Source: Lachnospiraceae bacterium (GTDB lineage: Bacteria > Bacillota > Clostridia > Lachnospirales > Lachnospiraceae). From it: DNA of 64,000 bases. Position 1 is the first letter of the stretch; each line of letters starts with the position of its first letter. Under the pieces are notes generated by a model. The model saw only the letters and a list, made by a program, of their open reading frames with translations, was not told the origin of the DNA and ran no database searches. This document shows positions 35,467 to 41,832 of this stretch, piece by piece. The DNA is taken from the NCBI GenBank assembly GCA_017470985.1, contig JAFUXA010000014.1:124001-188000 (forward strand), written 5' to 3'. Made by a program: the position numbers and the translations under genes.

Positions 35467-35769
35467 CTAGACAATCTTTCCCTTGATTGCATTTGCCATA
35501 TTCTCATCGCACACCGCCAGGGACGCACGAAATTGTTTTCCCAAAGCATTGCCCATTGTCTCCTTGTCCCAATGAAACAATATGTCGCATTTATAAAAAT
35601 TACACATATCTGTGAAATTCTTCTTGGTATTATCTGAAGCATCCTCCGCAACAATTACCAAATATGCGTTTCTTTCTTTCACAGCCTTTTCAGTTGCAAA
35701 CTCACCACTTGCAATCTTACCGGCTTTTTGGGCCAAGCCCAACATTCCCAATGCCTTGTCCTGCATCAA
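35467..35769 (-). CDS. L7Ae/L30e-type ribosomal protein (YlxQ)
   Basis: 100 residues. L7Ae-family K-turn RNA-binding fold: LGMLGLAQKAGKIASGEFATEKAV near 8-31, AYLVIVAEDASDNTKKNF near 35-52, and LGKQFRASLAVCDENMA near 75. Encoded between ylxR and infB as in Bacillus. Its start overlaps the ylxR end by 4 bases. Confidence 0.92.
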   Translation of the reverse strand: MMQDKALGMLGLAQKAGKIASGEFATEKAVKERNAYLVIVAEDASDNTKKNFTDMCNFYKCDILFHWDKETMGNALGKQFRASLAVCDENMANAIKGKIV

Positions 35770-36023
35770 TCAATCTCCTGTCTTATAACCTCGTAAATTG
35801 TCGTAGGTATCTTACATTTTAATGAGCGTTCGAATCCTTTATTCTTCAATGCCAGTTTCAAGCACTCTTCCTGTGAGCATATGTAAGCGCTTCGACCATT
35901 CATCTTATGCTTCCTGTCCATAACCAAATCATCATTATATTTGGTTATGCGAAGCAAATCTTTCTTGTTGTGTAGTTTATTGCATCCTACACATTTTCTC
36001 ATAGGAATTTTCTTATTATTCAT
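35766..36023 (-). CDS. YlxR-family RNA-binding protein (DUF448)
   Basis: 85 residues. The family signature is seen as IPMRKCVGCNKLHNKKDLLRI at 6-26 in part, then GRSAYICSQEECLKLALKNKGFERSL. Positively charged; the fold binds RNA or, in some reports, acts as a nucleoid-associated regulator. It lies 3 bases after nusA. Confidence 0.93.
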   Translation of the reverse strand: MNNKKIPMRKCVGCNKLHNKKDLLRITKYNDDLVMDRKHKMNGRSAYICSQEECLKLALKNKGFERSLKCKIPTTIYEVIRQEID

Positions 36024-36026
36024 AAA

Positions 36027-37223
36027 TTATTCAACATCCACATTATCAGAATCTTCTTCGTAGTCATCCTCATACAATTCTTCATCATATGATTCATCAT
36101 AATTCTCGTCATCATCAAAGTACTCATCATCGTACTCATCATATTCTTCTGTGATTCCAAATGCTTCCATCCACTCAGCATCATCTCTAGCCTGTGACTC
36201 ACTCTTAATATCAATCTTGTATCCTGTAAGTCTGGCAGCAAGACGAGCATTCTGTCCTTCACGACCAATAGCAAGGCTCAACTGATAATCAGGAACAATA
36301 ACCTGTGCTGTCTTGTCATCAGAATCAGCTAATACTGCAATAACCTTGGCTGGGCTTAATGAATGCTCAATCAATACAGCAGGTGTCTCACTCCACTCTA
36401 CAATATCAATCTTCTCACCCTGAAGCTCATCAACCACATTATTTACACGATCACCATTTACACCGACGCAAGCACCAACTGGATCTACATCAGGATCCTC
36501 TGACCATACAGCCATCTTAGTTCTGCTACCTGCTTCTCTGGCAATAGACTTAATCTCTACAATACCATCTTTGATTTCTGAAACTTCATCTTCAAAGAGA
36601 CATTTAACAAGATTTGGATGAGTACGAGAAACAGAAATTCTAGTACCCTTCTTGTTATTTGATTTAACATCTACGATGTAAACCTTGATTCTATCTGTTG
36701 GAGCAAAATGCTCTCCCTTAACCTGCTCATTCTCAGGAAGAAATGCATCTGTCTTTCCCAAGTTTACGCTTATATTCTTGCCGATGAATCTCTGAACAAT
36801 ACCATTTACAACAGTATTTACCAAACCGGAATACTCGCTCTCAATCACAGCATTCTCAGCATCGCGAAGTCTCTGACGCACATTTACTCTACCCTGTGCA
36901 GCCGCATTACGACCTAAATTCTGTGTATTTATCTCAACATTTATAACATCACCAAGCTGATATGAACCGCCAAGCTCTCTCGCTTTGTCTAAGCTGATTT
37001 CCTCATACATATTTTCCACAGCTTCAACAACTGTCTTAGCAGCAAAGATTCGATACTCAAATGTCTCAGGATCAACTTCAACTGTAATATTGTCTGTCTT
37101 ACCATATGCAGTCTTGCATGCACTGATGATTGTAGACTTAACTGTCTCAACAAGTACATCTCTTGGGATATCACTCTCTTTCTCAAGCAATGTGATTGCC
37201 TCTAATAATTCATTGTTTTTCAT
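36027..37223 (-). CDS. nusA: Transcription termination/antitermination factor NusA
   Basis: 398 residues. N-terminal RNAP-binding domain (about 1-125), S1 domain (about 133-200), KH1 (near 230-275: [21 protein letters not shown]) and KH2 (near 300-345: [23 protein letters not shown]). It then ends in a highly acidic tail of about 45 Asp/Glu/Tyr residues instead of the C-terminal repeats of the E. coli protein. The tail is probably disordered. GGAGG precedes the ATG. Confidence 0.97.
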   Translation of the reverse strand: MKNNELLEAITLLEKESDIPRDVLVETVKSTIISACKTAYGKTDNITVEVDPETFEYRIFAAKTVVEAVENMYEEISLDKARELGGSYQLGDVINVEINTQNLGRNAAAQGRVNVRQRLRDAENAVIESEYSGLVNTVVNGIVQRFIGKNISVNLGKTDAFLPENEQVKGEHFAPTDRIKVYIVDVKSNNKKGTRISVSRTHPNLVKCLFEDEVSEIKDGIVEIKSIAREAGSRTKMAVWSEDPDVDPVGACVGVNGDRVNNVVDELQGEKIDIVEWSETPAVLIEHSLSPAKVIAVLADSDDKTAQVIVPDYQLSLAIGREGQNARLAARLTGYKIDIKSESQARDDAEWMEAFGITEEYDEYDDEYFDDDENYDESYDEELYEDDYEEDSDNVDVE

Positions 37224-37256
37224 TTTTCTATATTCCTCCTATTATGCGCTCCGCAA

Positions 37257-37721
37257 TTAAAAATCAAATGCTAATCTTATCAGGGAAATGTCACTTCTGT
37301 TAAATGTAATATCATTTCCATCTATTTCTATAACAATGCTATCTTTGTCATAAGACTTCAACATTCCCGTGAATTCTTTCTGCTTATCTATAGCTTTGTA
37401 TGTATGTATGTCAACATCCTGGCCAATGCTTCTCTCTAAGTCCTTATCCTTCTTAAGAGGACGACCCAATCCTGGGGAGCTGACCTCAAATATATAAGGA
37501 TCTGAAATATAATCATATTGATCAAGAAGCTCATTCATCTCACGGCTTACATCAACACAGTCGTTAATTGTGATTCCACCCGGCTTATCAATATAAGCTC
37601 TCAAGTAGAAGTCCTGACCTTCTTTTACATATTCCACATCCACCAGCTCAAATCCCATTCTGTCCAATATCGGCAAGATGAGTTCTTCGGTTTTGTTTTC
37701 ATAATCTGATCTCTGAGACAT
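37257..37721 (-). CDS. rimP: Ribosome maturation factor RimP
   Basis: 154 residues. 30S assembly factor. Marks: GFELVDVEYVKEGQDFYLRAYIDKPGG near 18-44 in part, CVDVSREMNELLD, and YIFEVSSPGLGRPLKKDKDLER near 81-102. First gene of the rimP-nusA-ylxR-ylxQ-infB-rbfA-nrnA-truB-ribF operon; AGGTGGTG precedes the ATG. The tRNA terminator lies 36 bases upstream; I do not see a convincing promoter between them. Confidence 0.96.
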   Translation of the reverse strand: MSQRSDYENKTEELILPILDRMGFELVDVEYVKEGQDFYLRAYIDKPGGITINDCVDVSREMNELLDQYDYISDPYIFEVSSPGLGRPLKKDKDLERSIGQDVDIHTYKAIDKQKEFTGMLKSYDKDSIVIEIDGNDITFNRSDISLIRLAFDF

Positions 37722-37757
37722 TCAATCACCACCTTTTAAATTTTCCTATATAAACAA

Positions 37758-37785
37758 TTGAGAGTGGAACAAGTTCCACTCTCAA
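37758..37785 (-). terminator. Terminator of tRNA-Glu
   Basis: Perfect 13-base stem (TTGAGAGTGGAAC, 37758-37770, with 37773-37785), minimal loop, then TTGTTTA on the minus strand. It lies 19 bases after the tRNA 3' end. Confidence 0.8.
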
Positions 37786-37804
37786 CTAGTAACAATATTC
37801 AAAA

Positions 37805-37876
37805 CAGTTCCTAGGGGAATCGAACCCCTGTTTTCGCCGTGAGAGGGCGACGTCTTAACCGCTTGACCAAGGAACC
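37805..37876 (-). tRNA. tRNA-Glu, anticodon CUC
   Basis: Full cloverleaf: acceptor GGTTCCT/AGGAACT (with G1-U72), D-arm GTC...GAC, anticodon stem TCGCC/GGCGA with loop CTCTCAC giving anticodon CTC, and T-arm AGGGG-TTCGATT-CCCCT, discriminator G73. CCA is not encoded. It reads GAG codons. The similar UUC isoacceptor is not in the window. Confidence 0.95.
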
Positions 37877-37880
37877 TCAT

Positions 37881-37902
37881 TTGCTGTCGCTCGCGACAAC
37901 AA
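37881..37902 (-). other. GC-rich hairpin 4 bases upstream of the tRNA-Glu 5' end
   Basis: TTGCTGTCGC (37881-37890) pairs with GCGACAACAA (37893-37902), 9 of 10 positions, loop of 2-4 bases. It lies between the tRNA promoter and the mature 5' end. It could be the galE terminator (though T-poor) or a 5' leader structure removed by RNase P. Confidence 0.5.
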
Positions 37903-37907
37903 AATGT

Positions 37908-37936
37908 ATATTACACGAATATCATCTATTCGTCAA
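37908..37936 (-). promoter_or_regulatory. Promoter of tRNA-Glu
   Basis: Minus-strand TTGACG (37931-37936), 17-base spacer and TAATAT (37908-37913), about 32 bases before the mature tRNA. The near-consensus -35 fits a strong stable-RNA promoter. Confidence 0.7.
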
Positions 37937-37985
37937 CCCTTTTTTTGAAAAAATTTCAAAAAAATTTTCGGAATAATTCATGTGC

Positions 37986-39002
37986 TTATGATTCATATCC
38001 ATTTGGGTTGTTTTTCTGCCAATTCCAAGAGTCACGACACATGTCTTCGATGCCATATTTAGCAGTCCATCCAAGCTCTTCTTTCGCCTTTGTTGCATCT
38101 GAATAACATGTAGCAACATCACCTGCACGTCTCGGCTTAATCTGATAAGGAATCTTGATATCGTTGGCCTTCTCAAAATTCTTGACAATATCCAATACTG
38201 AATAACCAACACCAGTACCTAAATTGTAGATGCAAAGTCCTGCATTCTCCTCAATTTTCTTCAAAGCCTTCACATGACCATCTGCAAGATCAACAACATG
38301 GATATAATCTCTCACACCAGTTCCATCAGGTGTATCATAGTCGTCACCAAAGATTCCAAGCTCAGGAAGCTTACCAACAGCCACCTGTGTGATATATGGC
38401 ATAAGATTGTTTGGAATACCATTTGGATTTTCTCCCATTGTTCCAGATGGATGAGCTCCAATTGGATTGAAGTATCTAAGTAAAATTACATTCCACTCAT
38501 TATCAGCCTTCTGCATATCAGAGAGAATCTGCTCCAACATAGACTTCGTCCATCCATAAGGATTAGTACACTGTCCCTTTGGGCACTCCTCTGTAATTGG
38601 AATCTGAGCAGGATTTCCATATACTGTAGCAGATGATGAGAATATAATATTCTTGCATCCGTTCTGTCTCATAACATCAACAAGAGTTAAAGTACCAGCA
38701 ATATTATTCTCATAATACTCCCAAGGTTTTGCAACAGATTCACCAACAGCCTTTAAACCTGCGAAATGTATACATGCATCAATCTTGTTCTCAGCAAATA
38801 CTTTATTCAAAATATCTCTATCTAAAATATCGCCCTTATAAAATACTGGCTTCTTTCCTGTTAAAGCCTCCACTCTCTCAAGAGACTTCTCGCTTGAATT
38901 AGATAAATTATCCAATACAACCACATCATATCCTGCATTTATAAGTTCAACACAAGTATGACTTCCTATATATCCGGCACCTCCGGTAACTAAAATAGCC
39001 AT
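37986..39002 (-). CDS. galE: UDP-glucose 4-epimerase
   Basis: 338 residues. Interconverts UDP-glucose and UDP-galactose (or the GlcNAc forms). NAD motif [10 protein letters not shown] at 7-16, catalytic SSSATVYG (Ser near 124) and YGWTK (Tyr/Lys), and the C-terminal [22 protein letters not shown] precedes the ATG. It stands alone between rplT and the tRNA; no glycan genes adjoin. The 200-base gap upstream contains TATAAT copies but no clear -35, and an imperfect palindrome GCACATG...CATGCGC at about 39043-39059. Confidence 0.96.
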   Translation of the reverse strand: MAILVTGGAGYIGSHTCVELINAGYDVVVLDNLSNSSEKSLERVEALTGKKPVFYKGDILDRDILNKVFAENKIDACIHFAGLKAVGESVAKPWEYYENNIAGTLTLVDVMRQNGCKNIIFSSSATVYGNPAQIPITEECPKGQCTNPYGWTKSMLEQILSDMQKADNEWNVILLRYFNPIGAHPSGTMGENPNGIPNNLMPYITQVAVGKLPELGIFGDDYDTPDGTGVRDYIHVVDLADGHVKALKKIEENAGLCIYNLGTGVGYSVLDIVKNFEKANDIKIPYQIKPRRAGDVATCYSDATKAKEELGWTAKYGIEDMCRDSWNWQKNNPNGYES

Positions 39003-39165
39003 TTGCCACTCCTCCTTATAATAAATACTTTTCTATTATAATAGCACATGGTACATGCGCCACATTCCTCGATATTATAACACAAATGATATATTCTTAT
39101 CCACAAAACTCTTATCAATTCCTGCTTATTTACTCTTATGGTAAATGCAATGATAAATAAGCCTG

Positions 39166-39198
39166 TAAAAAAGAGTCCTGATATAAAACCAGGACTCT
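39166..39198 (-). terminator. Terminator of infC-rpmI-rplT
   Basis: AGAGTCCTG (39172-39180) with CAGGACTCT (39190-39198), 9-base loop, then TTTTTT on the minus strand. It is 11 bases after the rplT stop. Confidence 0.92.
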
Positions 39199-39208
39199 AA
39201 TAATTAAA

Positions 39209-39565
39209 TTATGCTACATTCTTCTTTGCAAGTTCTACTAACTCTGCAAAACCAGCTGCATCATTAACAGCGAGATCTGCAAGCATCTTTCTGTTCATCT
39301 CAACACCTGCAACCTTAAGACCGTACATAAACTTGCTGTATGAAAGACCATTAAGTCTTGCAGCAGCGTTGATACGAGCGATCCAAAGCTGTCTCATCTG
39401 TCTCTTTCTCTGCTTACGTCCAGCATAAGAGCTTGTAAGCGCTCTCATAACTGACTGCTTAGCTACACGGTACTGCTTTGAACGAGCACCTCTGTAACCC
39501 TTTGCCATTTTTAATACTCTATTATGCTTCTTCTTAGCGTTTAATCCGCCTTTAATTCTTGCCAT
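39209..39565 (-). CDS. rplT: 50S ribosomal protein L20
   Basis: 118 residues, standard length and sequence ([29 protein letters not shown] at the start in part; [29 protein letters not shown] near 74-102). Besides building the 50S subunit, L20 is the known autoregulator of this operon in Bacillus subtilis and E. coli, which bears on the infC leader described below. Confidence 0.98.
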   Translation of the reverse strand: MARIKGGLNAKKKHNRVLKMAKGYRGARSKQYRVAKQSVMRALTSSYAGRKQRKRQMRQLWIARINAAARLNGLSYSKFMYGLKVAGVEMNRKMLADLAVNDAAGFAELVELAKKNVA

Positions 39566-39589
39566 TTTCTATTCCTCCTTAACCTATTC

Positions 39590-39787
39590 TTAGCTATAAG
39601 GTAAAACCTTCTTCATTACCTTTACATTTGTTGAATCTGTCATTGCAGACTTTCTGAGATTTCTCTTTCTCTTTGTAGTCTTCTTTGTAAGGATATGGCT
39701 CTTATAAGCTTTGTTTCTCTTTAACTTTCCTGTTCCTGTTGTAGAAAAGCGCTTTGCAGCAGCTCTTTTTGTCTTAATCTTTGGCAT
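39590..39787 (-). CDS. rpmI: 50S ribosomal protein L35
   Basis: 65 residues, typical of L35: [20 protein letters not shown] at 1-20, then [29 protein letters not shown] precedes the ATG. Middle gene of infC-rpmI-rplT. Confidence 0.98.
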   Translation of the reverse strand: MPKIKTKRAAAKRFSTTGTGKLKRNKAYKSHILTKKTTKRKRNLRKSAMTDSTNVKVMKKVLPYS

Positions 39788-39805
39788 GTTATTATCCTCC
39801 TTAAA

Positions 39806-40312
39806 TTATCTCTTTTCTGCCAACACCATGCTGATGGATCTACCTTCTTGCTTTGGTGCTTTCTCCACAGTTGCAACATCTTCCATCTCTGCAGCAAAAT
39901 CATCCAAGATATGCTTTGTCTGGGCAATATGAGCCATCTCACGACCTCTAAAACGAAGTGTGACCTTTACCTTATTACCCTTTGCGATGAATTTCTTTGC
40001 TGAATTTACTTTAGTATTTAAATCATTAGCCTCAATATTTGGAGACAATCTGATTTCTTTTACTTCAACAGTCTTCTGCTTCTTCTTAGCCTCTTTCTCC
40101 TTGCGTGCCATCTCATAACGGTATTTACCGTAATCAATGATCTTGCAAACAGGTGGCTTTGCATTTGGTGCAATCTTCACCAAATCAAGATTAGCTTCAT
40201 CTGCTAACTTCTGTGCTTCCTTTGCTGATACGATACCAAGTTGTTCTCCGTCAGAGCCAATAAGACGAACTTCTTTGTCTCTTATCTGCTCATTAATCAT
40301 GTACTCGCTAAT
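39806..40312 (-). CDS. infC: Translation initiation factor IF-3, AUU start codon
   Basis: 168 residues. N-domain INEQIRDKEVRLIGSDGEQLGIVSAKEAQKLA, linker YGKYRYEMARKEKEAKKKQ, C-domain VKEIRLSPNIEANDLNTK and VTLRFRGREMAHIAQTKHIL. The strong GGAGG at 40321-40325 lies 8 bases from an ATT codon at 40310-40312 but 20 from the first ATG (40298-40300). AUU initiation of infC is the known autoregulatory device, since IF-3 rejects non-canonical starts, so I place the start at the ATT. The protein then begins (M)SEYMINEQIR. Confidence 0.95.
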   Translation of the reverse strand: MSEYMINEQIRDKEVRLIGSDGEQLGIVSAKEAQKLADEANLDLVKIAPNAKPPVCKIIDYGKYRYEMARKEKEAKKKQKTVEVKEIRLSPNIEANDLNTKVNSAKKFIAKGNKVKVTLRFRGREMAHIAQTKHILDDFAAEMEDVATVEKAPKQEGRSISMVLAEKR

Positions 40313-40331
40313 GACTTTACCCTCCGTAAAA

Positions 40332-40361
40332 TAAAAAATGTGGATAGACAGACTATCCACA
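40332..40361 (-). terminator. Intrinsic terminator in the infC leader (attenuator)
   Basis: Perfect stem TGTGGATAG (40339-40347) with CTATCCACA (40353-40361), loop ACAGA, and on the minus strand TTTTTTAT directly after. It sits 6 bases before the infC ribosome site, inside the leader, so it would stop most transcripts unless prevented. A leader segment TATCCAC (40445-40451) repeats the 3' arm and can pair with the 5' arm as an antiterminator. Confidence 0.82.
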
Positions 40362-40415
40362 ATCAAAAATCAATAACACTTCGCAAATAAAAATATTTTC
40401 GAAAATCTTTGAACA

Positions 40416-40438
40416 CTAAGTCACTTATATGTGCTTAG
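40416..40438 (-). promoter_or_regulatory. Upstream hairpin in the infC leader
   Basis: CTAAG (40416-40420) pairs with CTTAG (40434-40438) and inner CAC/GTG pairs extend it, with one bulge. It lies between the predicted transcription start (about 40470) and the attenuator, next to the antiterminator segment, and may be part of an L20- or IF-3-responsive fold. Confidence 0.45.
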
Positions 40439-40476
40439 GTGAGAGTGGATACTCTACTTTCTTTACAACAGTTGAT

Positions 40477-40505
40477 AATATAACATACCTATTATCCTCT
40501 GTCAA
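40477..40505 (-). promoter_or_regulatory. Promoter of infC-rpmI-rplT
   Basis: Consensus TTGACA (40500-40505), 17-base spacer, TATATT (40477-40482), minus strand. It implies a leader of about 158 bases, long enough for the attenuator. Confidence 0.82.
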
Positions 40506-40566
40506 CAATTATGGAAAATATTTTTCACACAATTGCTTTCATTATTATAAGAGATTTTAACCGAAG

Positions 40567-40591
40567 AAAAAGGACTTGCAACCGCAAGTCC
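40567..40591 (-). terminator. Terminator of the 73-residue gene
   Basis: GGACTTGC (40572-40579) with GCAAGTCC (40584-40591), loop AACC, then CTTTTTCTT on the minus strand. It lies 40 bases after the small gene's stop. Confidence 0.88.
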
Positions 40592-40630
40592 CTCTTGGAC
40601 TAATTATCATATGTACGAATGCCACTCATT

Positions 40631-40852
40631 TTAGATAAGTCTGGCACCTACTACTGCGATATAGCCCTTGGTTTGGTGTGTATTGCCTGCCTCTTGTTTT
40701 AATTCATCACAGGCTTTTTTGAATATGCCGCCGAATTCCTTAGAAGATTCTCTCTTCTTAGAGTACCAGAAAAGATTGCTACTAGCAGAATCTTCCGAAC
40801 TGGCATACTCGGCTACAGCCGAAACCTTTAAATACTCATCTAAAATGCCCAT
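40631..40852 (-). CDS. 73-residue protein of unknown function
   Basis: Not recognised. The protein begins MGILDEYLKVSAVAEY, has a Ser/Glu-rich part (SSEDSASSNLFWYSKKRESS), a helix FGGIFKKACDELKQEA, and a hydrophobic end YIAVVGARLI. No signal peptide or membrane helix. Reality is supported by AGGAGG seven bases before the ATG, a good promoter (40910-40938) and a terminator (40567-40591): it is a complete monocistronic unit. Base composition matches the neighbours, so recent transfer is not indicated. No function is offered. Confidence 0.8.
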   Translation of the reverse strand: MGILDEYLKVSAVAEYASSEDSASSNLFWYSKKRESSKEFGGIFKKACDELKQEAGNTHQTKGYIAVVGARLI

Positions 40853-40909
40853 ATGCTACCTCCTAGGTGATATCCAACAGGTTCCAAGATAATAATATAT
40901 CTCAATTGA

Positions 40910-40938
40910 ATAATAACACCATTTAGCATATTTAGCAA
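40910..40938 (-). promoter_or_regulatory. Promoter of the 73-residue gene
   Basis: Minus-strand TTGCTA (40933-40938), 17-base spacer, TATTAT (40910-40915), starting right after the HAD-gene terminator. Confidence 0.65.
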
Positions 40939-40940
40939 GT

Positions 40941-40966
40941 ACAAAACACAACATCTTGTGTTTTGT
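40941..40966 (-). terminator. Terminator of the pheA-ppx-ppk-HAD operon
   Basis: Perfect 11-base stem ACAAAACACAA (40941-40951) with TTGTGTTTTGT (40956-40966), loop CATC; T-rich after the stem on the minus strand. It lies 53 bases after the HAD gene. Confidence 0.75.
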
Positions 40967-41019
40967 CATTTTCAATATACCATTTATTCATTTATACAAT
41001 TACATTTCACAATGAAAAC

Positions 41020-41832
41020 CTACTTATATAAATTGAGAATTTCTGCAACTCCTCCATGATTATTATCATTTGTAGTAATAACATCAGCTACAGCTTTAAC
41101 ATTTTCTTTGCCATTTATCATAGCAACGCCCACTCCTGCAGCTTCAATCATGGAAATATCATTTTGCTCATCTCCCACGGCAACTGTATCAGATATGGAC
41201 AGATTCAAATGCTTAGCCAAAGTCCTTAAGGCTTCACCTTTATTGGCACCTATCTCAGTAAATTCGTAAAACCATTTATTGGAAAAGAAGCTGTCAAAAC
41301 AATTATCAGAATTATTTTCCATCTTGTTTTGAAGCTTATATAATTCCTCTCTGGAATTATAATCAATAGCCATAACCTTATAAATATCATGGGATACAAT
41401 TTCATCAATTGAATCCACCACGGTAAAGGGTTCCTGCGTTGTCGCAGCATATCTGTGAGTGAAATCATTTTCCTCCAAGCAATATAACATATCCTTGGAA
41501 AATGCTTCCAGATATATACCTCTGGAATTAATCTCCTCCAACAGCGGCACAAGATTTGTTTTATCCATTACAGTCTTATGAATTATGCATTCTCTATCCA
41601 AATCATAAACCAAGGCACCATGAAAGCATAACAGAAAGCAATTATATGTTGATATCCCCAGTCTCTTGAAGAGAAAACTGCCTCCATAGAAAGGACGGCC
41701 TGTGGTAAATGCCAGGTAATCTCCTCTCTTCTGGGCATCCCTAAGAGCACGGACATTCTCCTCTGAAACAGTTTTGTCAGTATTAAGTAAAGTCTCGTCA
41801 AAATCAATAAAGTATGCTTTGCTCATTTTCAT
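41020..41832 (-). CDS. HAD-superfamily (Cof-type) phosphatase
   Basis: 270 residues, cytoplasmic. Motif I FIDFDETLLNTD near 8-19 (nucleophile Asp plus acid Asp), motif II FTTGRP near 38, motif III Lys in NKGEALRTLAKHL near 198, and motif IV VAVGDEQNDISMIEAAGVGVAM near 217-238. The C2B cap places it with Cof/YidA sugar-phosphate phosphatases; substrate unknown. The ATG overlaps the ppk stop by one base (TAATG). A second ATG two codons on is also possible. Confidence 0.88.
   Translation of the reverse strand: MKMSKAYFIDFDETLLNTDKTVSEENVRALRDAQKRGDYLAFTTGRPFYGGSFLFKRLGISTYNCFLLCFHGALVYDLDRECIIHKTVMDKTNLVPLLEEINSRGIYLEAFSKDMLYCLEENDFTHRYAATTQEPFTVVDSIDEIVSHDIYKVMAIDYNSREELYKLQNKMENNSDNCFDSFFSNKWFYEFTEIGANKGEALRTLAKHLNLSISDTVAVGDEQNDISMIEAAGVGVAMINGKENVKAVADVITTNDNNHGGVAEILNLYK

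Noticed and set aside
37808-37880. Possible second tRNA or tmRNA near tRNA-Glu
   Set aside because: Only one cloverleaf is present; the neighbouring repeats are simple hairpins.
39043-39059. Palindrome GCACATG...CATGCGC upstream of galE as an operator
   Set aside because: Two mismatched positions and no clearly placed promoter elements; too weak to list as a site.
40313-40366. Upstream reading of infC beyond ATT
   Set aside because: It would translate the attenuator hairpin and the ribosome site.
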